Shown: in pieces, positions 12,997 to 25,100 of the stretch
Numbering within the stretch: position 1 is the first letter of the stretch
How the letters are laid out: every line of letters begins with the position of its first letter
Source of the DNA: Archegozetes longisetosus
Lineage: Eukaryota > Arthropoda > Arachnida > Sarcoptiformes > Trhypochthoniidae
Length of the DNA stretch: 64,000 nucleotides
Assembly (NCBI GenBank): GCA_018873245.2
Contig: JAEMBT020000009.1
Span: forward strand, 13,667,112 to 13,731,111
Direction: 5' to 3'
Notes under the pieces: model-generated
What the model saw: only the letters and a program-made list of their open reading frames with translations
Databases searched by the model: none
Told to the model about the DNA's origin: nothing
Position numbers and translations under genes: made by a program

Positions 12997-13264
12997 TGTC
13001 TGAAATAATTTTTGATGGTATCTGAGGATCGCAAAATGAAATTTTACACCAAAAAATTTAATCTAAAAAATTCATAGAAAGTTTAGGAGAGATATTGGAT
13101 GAAAGATAAATCGATGAGAGGAAAGGAACAGAGATTAATTGAAATTTGAAGAGATAGTTAATAAAAGTGAAGAGACTAGAGTGCAAGTATTAAGTTGGAA
13201 ACAATTAAAATTATGTTTTATAATAGTGGTTCAATTTTAAGTATGGTTCAAATTGTAGTTCCTA

Positions 13265-13530
13265 TTTGGTAGAGCCAGCGTTATAAAGTCCTATCTTTAA
13301 TGTCAATTCATTTAGAGATAAGACTCTATGGCAATGACCCAACGATGTGTTATACAAGATTGTAATTTATATATAGACAAATGGTTGGATGATTACTATA
13401 AAATCATATCTTTAACATTAGTTCAATTAGAGATACGAGTGTATGGGAACGACCCAACGATATACAGATATGACTCTACAGGACTGACCCAACGATATAC
13501 AAATACAACTCTACGGGACTAACTCAACGA
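13265..13530 (+). repeat. Dispersed repeat family B, three partial tandem copies
   Basis: Three partial copies of a unit containing agactctatggcaatgacc and caacgatatacagatatgac. The first continues into acaagattgtaatttatata and an agacaaatggttgg tail that is also present at 27.8 kb. It produces a spurious 64-codon ORF. Confidence 0.55.
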
Positions 13531-13743
13531 CAAATTACTAGTTGACACAGAGACAAACAAAGAGCAGAACAAACGAGAAAATAGTGGTAGAAAGTAGATA
13601 TTAAAATCTCATTAAATTTTCACAGTTAACCAGTGAGTGAAGCATTTAATGAGTCAATGCGCTAAACGTTACTGACGTGATATAAATCACTCAGTTGTTT
13701 TGCTTGACATGTGATTCACTTTTTTTTAATTGTTTGGTCCCTT

Positions 13744-13790
<47 letters not shown>

Positions 13791-13884
13791 TGCACTCACA
13801 CACACACATACATACACACACACACTCACACACACACACACACACACACACATACATGCACTCACACACACACACACACACACA
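13744..13884. repeat. (AC)n compound microsatellite
   Basis: 140 bp of CA repeats with a duplicated interruption (acatacatgcactcacac at two places). It gives Thr-His repeat ORFs that are not genes. Confidence 0.95.
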
Positions 13885-14127
13885 GTACACAACACACACT
13901 GTATCGTAAAGTTGGCATATAATATTATTTAAATTAGAGACAAGATTCTATTTAGTCATACTATATTATAAAGTAGTTTTTAATTACTTTAAAAGAAATA
14001 TGTCATTTTCTCTTATATAAATGCGAATCATATTTGATTGATAGTAGTTTAATTTGTAATTAGAATAGCAGTTCATTTGAAAATAGAGTATATGACTAAT
14101 AAGATAGATTAAACTGCATCATAAATT

Positions 14128-14240
14128 TACATAGCTTCAAATATAGCATAGATATCTTCAAATACTGCATAGATATCTTCAAATATTGCATAGATATCTT
14201 CTACTATTACATAGATACCTTCAGCTATTACATAAAATAG
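14128..14240. repeat. About 21-bp tandem repeat
   Basis: catagatatcttcaaatatt-g units, about five. Confidence 0.7.
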
Positions 14241-14769
14241 CTTGAATATATCTAAACTAGAAAGTATTATAAAAGAAAGTATAATAAACTATTAATAAAC
14301 TAATGCGTTTATCTATCAAATAGCTAAAGTGAATTGACCAAGTACGGAGTTCGATAACTAACTCATAATATAATATAATATAGTTATATATTTTATGTTT
14401 TATACTTTATGTTTTACAAAACTATTTGTTAAATTAACTTATTATCAATTATTATATGTGCAAAATAGTGCTTTAACAGCCATGACATTAACCGATAGCG
14501 TAAAGACTTATCTATGAAAGTGATAACTAGTTTGATAAATGGGATGAATAGACCTCAGTGTAGAAAAGAGTATATTGTTGATAAAATAGTTTATAAAGAA
14601 TAAAGTGGTAAAAAAACTACTATAAAAACTATCATCATCTTCCACATAATATACGACAACCCCATTATCCCTTAATGAGTTAACAAGAATCTCATAACTA
14701 AATTGTTTCACCAATTCTAACTCATTAGTCAGTCCTGCAAGAATCCAATTATCATATTAGAGTTGCTGA

Positions 14770-15010
14770 ATATTTTAGCTTTGCGTGGATCCCACTTTTT
14801 GAGAATATTTTAGCTTTGCGTGAATTTCTGAATTAGAGAGTATTCTAGCCTCGCGTGAATTCCAAAATTGGAGAATATTCTAGCTTAGCATAGATGCAGA
14901 ATTGTAGAGTATTCTAGCTTAGAATAGATCCAGAATTTGAGAATATTCTAGCCTCGCATGAATTCCAGGATTGAAGCGTATTCTAGCTTAGCATAGATCC
15001 AGAATTTGAT
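14770..15010. repeat. About 40-bp degenerate tandem repeat
   Basis: gaatattctagcttagcata-gatccagaattt units, about six, in two alternating versions (gcgtgaattcc and gcatagatcc). Confidence 0.75.
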
Positions 15011-15469
15011 ATAGAATTTGCATAAAAGATTCAAATTAAGCTGCATTTTATCATAATCTATGGCTCATTTATCACAGTATTGAACAATAAAGTGATTAAT
15101 AATTTTCTTGTGTAATTCATCTTCTCTTTTCAGGTCAATACTGTCAGCAATCTCGACTTTTAAGTCAACACTTTTCACCAAATTAGAGGCTTTCCCAACA
15201 ATCAGTAGTTTAAAGATAATTATTTTTATTATTCAAACTGATTTCGCATTCATTCCATTAAGAGTTCGGTCTTTTCAAGAGTTCGGACTTTTCAAGAGAT
15301 CTCTTTAAAGGATAAACAATAAGGAAGAAGTTCTTATCGATAATTTATGTATTTATGGGAATAACTAACTATCAAATGTTCCAAATCTTGCCAAGTTTAG
15401 CTTCATTCAAATCAAACTTTAAATCTAACTTATTTCATTCCTGATTTTCCACTGCCCTTTCGTCTATTC

Positions 15470-15555
15470 CAGTCAAACCTCCATTGTGGAGACCCATAAT
15501 TCAGATTGACTATAATGAAGTTCATTGTAACGATGTTTCACTATAACGAGTCAGC
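15470..15555 (+). mobile_element. Tigger-like element fragment
   Basis: CAGTCAAACCTCCATTGTGG followed by a tataatgaagttcattgta/cactataacgag interior resembles the other CAGT-terminus elements. The right end was not found. Confidence 0.35.
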
Positions 15556-16200
15556 ATTAGTCAAATCGGATATATGGAGACTGAACCAACGGCTAGACTA
15601 TAAGTAGAATTAATTAAAAAGAGGTAAGCTAACATAGGCATAACTGTACATAAGAGAGTGATGAAACCGAAGTATGTGTAGATCATAATTAATACTATAT
15701 TCTGATGTTTTAATGGTCTTAAATATAACGAAATATGAATTGAATGCACACTTAAGTGTTTATAACCTGACTTCTGATTGACAATAATATTTATTGTTTA
15801 TATTAAACTATTTTCAGCTAAACATAATTAGTGATACGTAAACATTTTGAGTATAAGATTGAATGATTTTTCAGCTTAATTAGTCTTTTGACTTCTAACT
15901 TATGATTATTTTGGGACTGGTTTGAAAGTTAAACTATTTTCAAAGTTAAACTATTTTCAATATTTAAGTTTAATTATTAGTATAGTTTGACATAAATCCA
16001 AAAAAATATTTCAAATTCAATCCTAGATAAATTGACATAAATCCAATATGTTAATCGTTCTGAAACATAAAATATAAGCTTAAATATGAATCAGCTAAAC
16101 AAATTCAAATAAGTTGAGCATTAAAAACAGAACTGAAATTAACTCTAAATTACTAGTTGACAAAAGCTGTAATGAGATAAGTCGAACGTCATGTTGTGAA

Positions 16201-16376
16201 TGCTTAATTCGTAAAATAATCAGAATGCTCAATTCGTAAAATAATCAGAATGCTCAATTCGTAAAATAATCAGAATGCTCAATTCGTGAAATAATCAGAA
16301 TGCTCAATTCGTAAAATAATCAGAATGCTTAATTCCTAATATAATCAGAATGCTTAATTCGCAATATAATCAGAGT
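16201..16376. repeat. 25-bp minisatellite
   Basis: Seven copies of tgctcaattcgtaaaataat-cagaa with 25-bp spacing (for example 16226 and 16251). Confidence 0.9.
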
Positions 16377-16596
16377 TATGGTAAGATTAGTGACATCAAC
16401 ATAAAGATAATCTCAACTACTAATAAGACATAAGATAGAATTGTAAATAAGTTAGTAATTAAAAGAATTAAATTATTAAATAAATGTGTATGACATAAAT
16501 CATTTTGATGCCTTCAACTGTGTCATTTGTCAAGTATATAAGACAAATGTTTAGTTTATGTGATTTTTGTGAATATTTGATGTTAGTTTTGTTGTC

Positions 16597-16598
<2 letters not shown>

Positions 16599-16660
<62 letters not shown>
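16599..16660. repeat. (CT)n microsatellite
   Basis: 62 bp of CT. Confidence 0.95.
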
Positions 16661-16662
<2 letters not shown>

Positions 16663-16839
16663 ATTCAAACAGTAATTAATCAAACGAAATATGAGATGCA
16701 AGTAATAACTAAAAATATAAAAGAATAAGTAATAAAATGATATTTGATTCTGCGAACAAGTAGGTATAAGTGAAACGAAAAGTATATAAACACTCATAAC
16801 ATATACGTAGAATTAACACGGATAATCAATACTAATAGG

Positions 16840-16916
16840 TAGGGTTAGGTTGGGTTGGGTTGGATTGGATTGGATTGGATTAGGTTAGATTAAGTTAGGT
16901 TAGATTAGGTGAGTAG
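16840..16916. repeat. (TTAGG)n-like array
   Basis: ggttaggttgggttgggttggattgga graded into ggattagattaagttaggtt, a degenerate pentamer array in the Glut4EF-Sulf1 intergenic region. Confidence 0.75.
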
Positions 16917-17814
16917 AAAGTATAAGTTCAAACATATTCACTTATAAGTGAACGTTGATTTTTATATTATATTATTCATTCTAATTCTATATTTCTATAT
17001 TGATTTAACTCAAAATAGCTATATAAGTAGTGTCTGTTTGTGTTGAATATAAGACTAATTGATCTATGTTAATAACAGCTAAATTAAGCTATATACTCAT
17101 TTACATATATAATAGAATAATTATTTATTTGTAAATAACTGTTCTACTTCCTCATATGTGGTGACACATTCGAATATTTGTCTCAATATATTATTAGTAA
17201 TTATACTTATAAATATTAATTTGTTTTAGTATTACTATTAGCATAGTTGTTATACTCCACCACAATGGTAAGATTTAATAAGATTGCATATAGATTTTGT
17301 AAGTATTATAGCTATAACCAAAAACATTCATATCTATAAACTTAGTCAAAATCAAAACATAAGTGTATTTCACATGCCAACTGATAACTGATAAGATTTC
17401 AACCAAAAAAAGGTAGTAAACAGTTAGACATTACTGAAAGTAGTAGTAGTAATAGTAGTAAACAGCAATCAACTGTATAACTGTTGAAGGTGATAAGTTA
17501 AGTATGAACTAATAGAGATATAAAACAAGTGTGAGCGAGTGAGGGAATAAGTTTATGGTTGACTAGCTCTCTACTAAGATCAGATCACATGTAATTGAAC
17601 ACCTGAATCCCAATTAGATTATATCTGACCGCAATGTAAGACTCTATTAAGCTGAGTATGAAAGGCACTAACGTATTATATCGATAGTAAATCCTTTAGT
17701 AAATATCTTTAGTAAATATCTTTAGCCAACACTATTTCACGTAAAACTTCACACCTTATTTCAGAATGTCATAGTTTCTTACTGTCAATACTGATAGCTT
17801 GCCTTTGTCTGTAT

Positions 17815-17935
17815 AACTGATTGGTCCTTACTTTACAAGTACCTGATTGTCCATTACCTTCTCGAGTGCCTGGTTGTCCATTACTTTCACAAGTGCCTGG
17901 TTGTCCCTCACTTTCTCAAATACCTGATTATCCCT
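17815..17935. repeat. About 29-bp tandem repeat
   Basis: Four units of the type agtgcctggttgtccattac-tttcaca. Confidence 0.75.
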
Positions 17936-18227
17936 GAAAGTGTTCTGAATGTGAGCCAGAATTGGGTTGATCATATATTAGAAGTGAGCATAGAAAAGTT
18001 ACATTGAGTTGAAAATTAGAATAATTAAACATAAGCGTAAAGAGAATAGGTGTTGAATATTAAGGTTGTACTTGTATGTCAAGCTAGAATGTTCGTTAGC
18101 TGAATACTAAATACAGTCATTACTATTGTATGCTAGGTTATCACGCTAATTAGACGAATGATTATTTAGAAAATGTATATACTATTGTCTTTGGTTTAGT
18201 CAATTTTTATTATTAAAAGATTATTTT

Positions 18228-18355
18228 TTTAATTAGGATATACTGTATTTTAATTAGAATATACTGTATTTCAAACTAGAATGTACTGTATTTCAAATTA
18301 GAATGTACTGTATTTCTAATTAGGATATACTGTATATTTTAATTAGAATACTCTG
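18228..18355. repeat. About 22-bp tandem repeat
   Basis: aattagaatatactgtattt-ca units, six copies. Confidence 0.8.
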
Positions 18356-18514
18356 TATTGTATTCGGTGAACAAAATGTTCTATTTGAATCTGTTTATAA
18401 TAGTAAAATATTTGCATACTTCTATATGAAATAAAAGATTAAATAGAACTATTGTAGAAACTATGTTCGGGTTTAGCTAACAAAATGTCCTGTTATTAGT
18501 TTGAGCTATATGTT

Positions 18515-18690
18515 GGATTCGTATAGAATATATGTAGAATTTATATATAATTTATATAGAATTCATATAGATTATATAGAGAATTCATACAGAATCTATA
18601 CAGAATCATATAGAATCCACACAGAATTTATATAGAATTTATATAGAATCCACACAGAATTTATACAGAATTCATATAGAATTCATATAA
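18515..18690. repeat. Degenerate tatagaattcatatagaatc repeat
   Basis: Interleaved 10-bp units (tatagaattc, cacagaattt), about 16 copies. Confidence 0.75.
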
Positions 18691-18899
18691 ACCTCCTAAT
18701 TGGATGCTACTCTAAACAAAGCCTCCAAGCGGCACAAAACATTTAGAAACTTTATGAACAATTTTACATTTCAAGCTTGAAATCAACATTAAATCTCATG
18801 AATACTTAACAACACATTTATGCCATAAACACGTATGAAATATACTGGCATAAGCATTATATAAATCTTGTACTACATACTACATACTGTCATAATAAT

Positions 18900-19010
18900 A
18901 CACGATAGCAACAGTTGCTATGTCAGCATTCCTCTGACTGACATCTATTTGTTCCCAAAACTGAATTATAAATTACTTTGATTACTATATTGAAAACTAA
19001 ATAAGTTTGT
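18900..19010 (-). repeat. Dispersed repeat family A copy (inverted)
   Basis: Read on the minus strand it shows the gttgctatcg start and the tatagtaatcaaagtaattt segment shared with the other family A copies. Boundaries are approximate. Confidence 0.4.
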
Positions 19011-19289
19011 TAAAAGATATAAGATTAAGATATTAAGGTCTGATCACAAGTATGAGTTCTGGTTGATATCGTGAATTATTAAGTTTATAATTGTACAGAT
19101 ATACCTATAATAAGTTAATATATTAATGTGTTTGCTATTAAATACTAATTAAATACTAATTGAAATAAATGTTATTACTTAAAAAAGTTAATGTTGAAAA
19201 TATCACAAATTTACTTAATTTGCTAATCTAAACAAATTCTCAATCATTTTCTAGTTATTTCATTTTGAATAATTTCGAAACTTCAATTT

Positions 19290-19480
19290 GAAATGTTTCT
19301 AACTATTCAATATAAAACATTTCAGAATTTTGAATTTCAAAGATTTTGAAACTTTTCAATTTGAAAATATTCAAACTTTTCAATTTGAAAATATTCAAAC
19401 TTTTCAACTTCAAAAATTTCAATCTTTTCAACTTCAAAAATTTCAATCTTTTCAATTTCAAAAATTCCGAAATCTTTACC
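19290..19480. repeat. About 24-bp tandem repeat
   Basis: ttcaatttgaaaatattcaaac-tt units and ttcaacttcaaaaatttcaatc variants. It gives 60-65 codon ORFs on both strands that are repeat artefacts. Confidence 0.8.
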
Positions 19481-19770
19481 AATTTGAAATATTTGTACAA
19501 TTAATATGTTAATAATTTAAAAAACATTTTAAGAACAATTACTAATATATCTAGAGCACTTAAATAGAGAATGAAACTGATTTTATAAATATGTCATGAA
19601 TATGAAGATGTTGAAGAAGTTGAAGAAGTCGAACAAGTAGAACATAGCCATTGAAGTGAGACGATTAGAAGTAGTATTATGTTAGATAGATATGATTTTC
19701 CTCTCAGATCGACTTTTCGAAAAATACTTTAAGTTGGCGTTAGATGAATCTAGGGTATATTAAACATTTT

Positions 19771-20039
19771 TCAGTCAGTAAATGATAGTTTATAATCATT
19801 ATATATAAGCTGGGTTGAGTGGTATAGAGCTATGGATTGCATGGATTGCATGGATTGTATGGATTGTATGTACTGAGTGGTATAGAGCCATGGATCGTAT
19901 GGACTGACTGAGTGGTATAGAGTAATAGATCTTGTGCTATATTGCCGTATCAGTAAGCAAAAATTGCAAAACAGATAGGACAGACGAATAGCACGAACGA
20001 AGCAATAAACAAAAACACAAAAGTTAAGAAGTAACATAC
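19771..20039 (-). other. Possible Sulf1 read-through tail or 3' intron, unresolved
   Basis: The frame of the last recognised Sulf1 exon stays open past a consensus gtatgt donor and ends at a stop at 19771-19773. The extra 89 codons are hydrophobic, then encode a low-complexity stretch created by a tggattgcatgg/tgtatgg tandem repeat (about 19820-19910). They do not resemble the short C-terminal tails of SULF proteins. I favour splicing at 20039 to a small unlocated last exon; read-through is the alternative. Confidence 0.4.
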
Positions 20040-22107
20040 CATCAATATTATTATTATTATTACTATTATTTGCTATCTTATATCTCATATTACATTGTTT
20101 TGCACCAGCACAATTCTTCAGTTTGTTTAGTTGACCTCGTAGCTCTTCTAATGTACTAAATTCTAAATCGTATATTGAATTTTTCAGCTGTTCGGAGAGA
20201 GAGAGAGAGCATAAGAGAGAGTAAACGAAACAAAACTTCTATACCTGAAATGGATCATTACGTAAATTATAATAAGTAATAAAACCAGTGATGAATTCGC
20301 AATATAGAAAATTGTGTGTAGCGTTGATTGTTCGAATACACCAGTAGCTGTTATTGTTAGCGTTTTGGCAGAAGCAGAATGCTCCTTCTGTAGAGATCAT
20401 TTTGATTTTAGTTGATTTTAGAGTATTTTTAGCTCATTTTTAGCTCATTTTTTAGTTATTAGTTAACAAAATAATATAATTACTTATAAACTAACATTGA
20501 TATAAGTTAAATGACAAAGGCATACTTATAAACTATAGACAATTAGTACTATTGATTAGCTAAACACAGCAATGACAACCGAATAACAGTAACATAAAAC
20601 TAAGCTAATAGTTAATTAATATAAGAAACATATATTTAATATTAGTTATAATACGACTACGACGACTACTACTATAAATCTAAAACTTAATATGTATTAC
20701 TCTATCTAAATGTGCTTGGTTCATCTATATTCATATTAGTAGAGCATAAATGCATTTATAATTAGTATAGTTGTACTTATATAGCAAATACATATTGCAT
20801 ATTATCCAACATATCTTCATTGACTTACTAACAAACAATAACTGTTAAACAATCTACACGCAAACTACTCATCTATTCCATTCTGTTATATTGATTAGCA
20901 TGCTACACTATCTTTTTATGATTATTCGATACATCATCCTTAGCTCCATCAATTATTTGACTCTTCTATTTTTTAGTTAACTTTTTCGTATATATTTAGC
21001 TCATAATCAATTTAACATGAATTCAACATAAATTCTACATAAATTCAACATAAATTCTACATAGTTCTAAATAGATTCTAAGTAGTTCTGAATAAATTCA
21101 AAAAAAATTCTACATAATTCAAAATAAATTCAGCATAGATAGAACTTAAAACATAAAAAACAGATATGTTAGCTTAAAGCATGAATCATATATAAGTATA
21201 TTGACTTGTTCATCGAGCTTACACAAGTAAAAAAAGATAACTGAAAGACAGAAGCATCTACTAAACAAAACGATCAACTAATACAAAAAATGATTCATCT
21301 ATAAAAAAATAAAGAATTTAGAACTTATTCGATATGTTGAAAAGATGAATTGTACTGAATGGATAAATGTGATTAGGAAGCTAAAATTTACATATCAATA
21401 CTTATAATTGATCTATGCTGTACTACTTGAGTATTATTTTTACATTGCTACTTTAGTATTTTCTCAATATTGATCTATATACATATAAAAGAAGTAATTA
21501 TATTGATTTGATAACTTGTTTGGTCAAGTAAGTATAACTATCTAAATTGAGAATTAGTTATTGCAACGAATGTATAAGTATTCAAGTAGTTCATCTATTA
21601 GAGTATATAATAGATGGATTGATGTGAGTAATGTAGAGTATAGTTACCTCTCTCTCTCTCTCTTGTAGTATCTAAAATTCTAGTGTACTAGAAATCTCTT
21701 CTTTATATCAAATATCATGTATAGTGTGTGAAACTAAATCATTATTTAAAAAATGTTCATTACAGCTGATAGTCAGCTATACCCAACATAATAATACACA
21801 AAATCAATTGTAAAGTGTAATATTAATATAAGAATATAATAATATGTACATATAACTGTAACTAAGTTCTCTAAACAATCTTCAAATTACTTAAACTAAA
21901 TCATCTTTGTATTATATCTTATGTGAATATATAAATAGTTTAATAGTGTATAACTAGCCCGTATATTAACTGAACTATGGGAAAGGCAATACAGTCACCT
22001 TGTGTTTAAATGGACTGAAACTCACTGAAAATCATTTGATTATAACTATCGTTCACTAAACCAGATATAGTCTGAGAACTAAACAATATTTGCAATGTAA
22101 TCATTAT

Positions 22108-22164
<57 letters not shown>

Positions 22165-25100
22165 AGTCTAATTGGATAAAGAATATTAGTATAAGAAAAA
22201 TTAATTAGAAATTACAGTGAAAATTAGAGGTCCACCCTTATTGCTTAAACGACTAGAATGATATATTATTCAATTAGTTTAATATTAATACTATGGTATA
22301 TCAGTTTGAGCTACAGTCAAATCTATCTGTTTTGATCATATAGTTAAGCCTAGTTTATAAAACGAGCAAGATACTTTAATTTCTTACGAATTGATCTATG
22401 TCATTTTTGAATAAGCTTTAATCGTTTTACGAATTGATCTATGTAATTTAAGAAAAGATTCAAATAGATTAACTTTACATATCCGATATAGTCACCTTCT
22501 ACTGTATTGTCAAACTCTATTATTATTAAAGCTTATCTAATGTTGGAGACTCTAAAGTTTAGAATATCTAATATAATAAATCATTCATTTCTAGCTCAAT
22601 CATCATAATGCATTGTAGATTACTTTTTATAATCTTTCATAGCAATATGAAATAATGTTCACTGTCTGTGATGCCCATCTATTTGTTTCTAAAATTCACT
22701 TTCATTACTATATTGAATGTTCTATAAGTTTGCTAATATTGAGATATATTATGATCTCACAGAAAACATGCCATCAAAACAAATAACTCCTAGTTGCCAT
22801 CAACGACTACAAAGTTGACAAATATACAGAAGTCTAAATTACTGGAGAAGTATATTAGACTATAACAAATGTGGAGTTAAGCTATCAAAAGCTATTGTCA
22901 ATACTATTAATAAGTAATTTGTAGAGTTGAAAGTTGGAATACCAATCTAGATTTTCATTATAATCTAGATCATAGACCAATTAAATATTAATCATAAAAA
23001 CTTCATTCACTATTGCATTAGTCAAATATCTAATTAAAAAACGTTAAGAACTTATGAAAAAGTAAACATTTAGTTATGATAAGTGGCATAATTAGATAGA
23101 AATGCTTATTCATTAGGGTGTGCGCCAAATCCATTAACTCCGAAAACAACCAGCATTTAATCAGATTTATTCGGTTTTATGTTTTGACATGCACTTAAGT
23201 GGTTTTTTACTAATATAAAAACTCATAGACAAGCATGGTTTGGTAGTGATCAATTAGAAAAACTGTACTTAAATGCATGTATAAGTTCTAATGTATCTAG
23301 TAATGTTAACACCTATTTATACTGAACATATAGTTGTCTTTAATTATGGACTTATTTATGCTTAAAATTAACAAATCAGTTTTGAAGATAGCTTAACTTA
23401 GGTTAGGTTGGGTTAGATTAGGTTAGATTAATTTAGATTAGATTAGATTAGATTAATTTAGGTTAGGTTAGATTAGGTTAGATTAATTTAGATTAGATTA
23501 GATTAATTTAGGTTAGGTTAGATTAGGTTAGATTAATTTAGATTAGATTAAATTAGATTAGATTAATTTAGATTAGATTAAATTAGATTAGTTTAATTTA
23601 GGTTAGGTTAGACAATACAAATATATGACTTACTAGTCCAAAAAGGAGCAGTTTTCCAATGGTCATTATCATGAGTGAAACAATTCATTTTCTCATAATT
23701 ACAGGTAGTATTCTCAAACTTAGTCTTACGCCTCAATTTCTTCACTTTCCTGAGATGCATTCGGAACCGATTAGGATGAGATAATCGATGTTTAAAACCG
23801 CGATTTCTTCTTTCAGCTTTATTACAGTTGCAGTGATCGTTATCCTGAATATGTGCTTGCAAATTGTGCCCTTGCTGAATATGTGCTTGCTGAATATGTC
23901 CTTGCTGATTCTGTCCTTCCAGTAGATGCAAGGGTCTTTTTTCATTTAAATGACGTCTAATACCTTTCAACTGAACAAGTTTGACTTGCAACTTTTTAAT
24001 AATAGAATCTAATCGATCTTTGTTCTTGCGCCAAACATGTTTATTCTGATATATCTCATGAGAACAAGAGACTGTAAGATTTGATAATATAACACAAGTA
24101 GTGCTATCAATACTCCTACTAATAGGACTATATGTGTTAGAGAATATACTAGAGTCATTATATATCTTAGTTGTACTAGCATCTAATAATTTACTTAATT
24201 CATAGACTCCATCTACATCAAAACTATTATGCATGATTATATCTCTTTTAGATCGTGATCCTATAAATATTGGTCTAAAATGCTTGTTTATTACATGCTC
24301 TTTTAGAAATCTTCTTTGTAGCTTCTTCTCGTATGCGTCTAATCTTGATTTGTTAATCTGATCTTCTGTTTGGCATATACATTTCTGTTTATGTACTCTT
24401 CTACTGATTGTTTTACTCCAGTATGATGACTTTCTACATTTTCGAATTCGTGTTTCGTAGCCGTCGTAGTAGCATTCGAATTTCTGGTATGCATTACATG
24501 GGTAGTTATATTCTCTCTTTTTACATTCTGTTGCTAGCCATTCCTTCTTGCTTTGTGGTCCTATTCCCATCTCGTTTTCTCGTGTTGATTTTCTGTTTAG
24601 TTATTTGTAGATTTAGATCATTTTTCGACAATTTTTAGACTACTTTTGGATTACTTCTGAACTACTTCTGAACTACTTTTAGGCTACTTTTTGACTACTT
24701 TTGGACTACTTTTAGACTACTTTTGGACAAATCAACAACAGAATCATATTATACAATACCCTCTTTCAATAATAAACGTATCTCTCCATTCGGTTTTCAC
24801 ATTATTTGACTTATATTCTGGTTCATAAGTGCTTTTAAGTAATGGTAAGATCGAGTTTCCATCCATATGTTCGGGAACCTTAACTCCGGCAATATCGAGA
24901 AAAGTTGGTGCCAGATCAATATTCAAAACTATATTATCGATTCTAAATGGAAGACAATTAAGATGAGAATGATCAAATGAATAATGATGAACATGTTCAA
25001 TATGAACATGCTCAATATGAATAATAATGAGCATAATCAAAATGAATAGTAATGCCAATGATGAGTATGATCAAAATGTAATGTGAATGATCAATATGAA

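Larger units (their letters stand above)
9400..20039. other. Intergenic region between Glut4EF and Sulf1, no gene recognised
   Basis: About 10 kb of AT-rich DNA upstream of Glut4EF and downstream of Sulf1. It holds microsatellites, minisatellites, Tigger-like elements and family A and B repeats. No open frame resembles a known protein or exceeds what is expected by chance apart from repeat-derived ones. Confidence 0.6.
20388..23633 (-). other. Sulf1 intron 11
   Basis: A 3.2-kb intron between the hydrophilic-domain exon and the C-terminal exons. It contains an aaattcaacataaattctac-at repeat (21015-21135), an (AG)n tract (22109-22162), a family A copy and the TTAGG-like array beside the donor. 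No exon was recognised inside. Confidence 0.7.

Noticed and set aside
13695-13932. Thr-His repeat ORFs on the plus strand
   Set aside because: Direct translation of a (CA)n microsatellite.
16468-16797. 109-codon minus-strand ORF with Arg-Glu repeats
   Set aside because: Driven by a (CT)n tract; flanking sequence has no similarity to a known protein.
20318-20345. gttcgaa word resembling a tRNA B-box
   Set aside because: Lies inside the Sulf1 coding exon and no tRNA fold is apparent; no other convincing tRNA was found.
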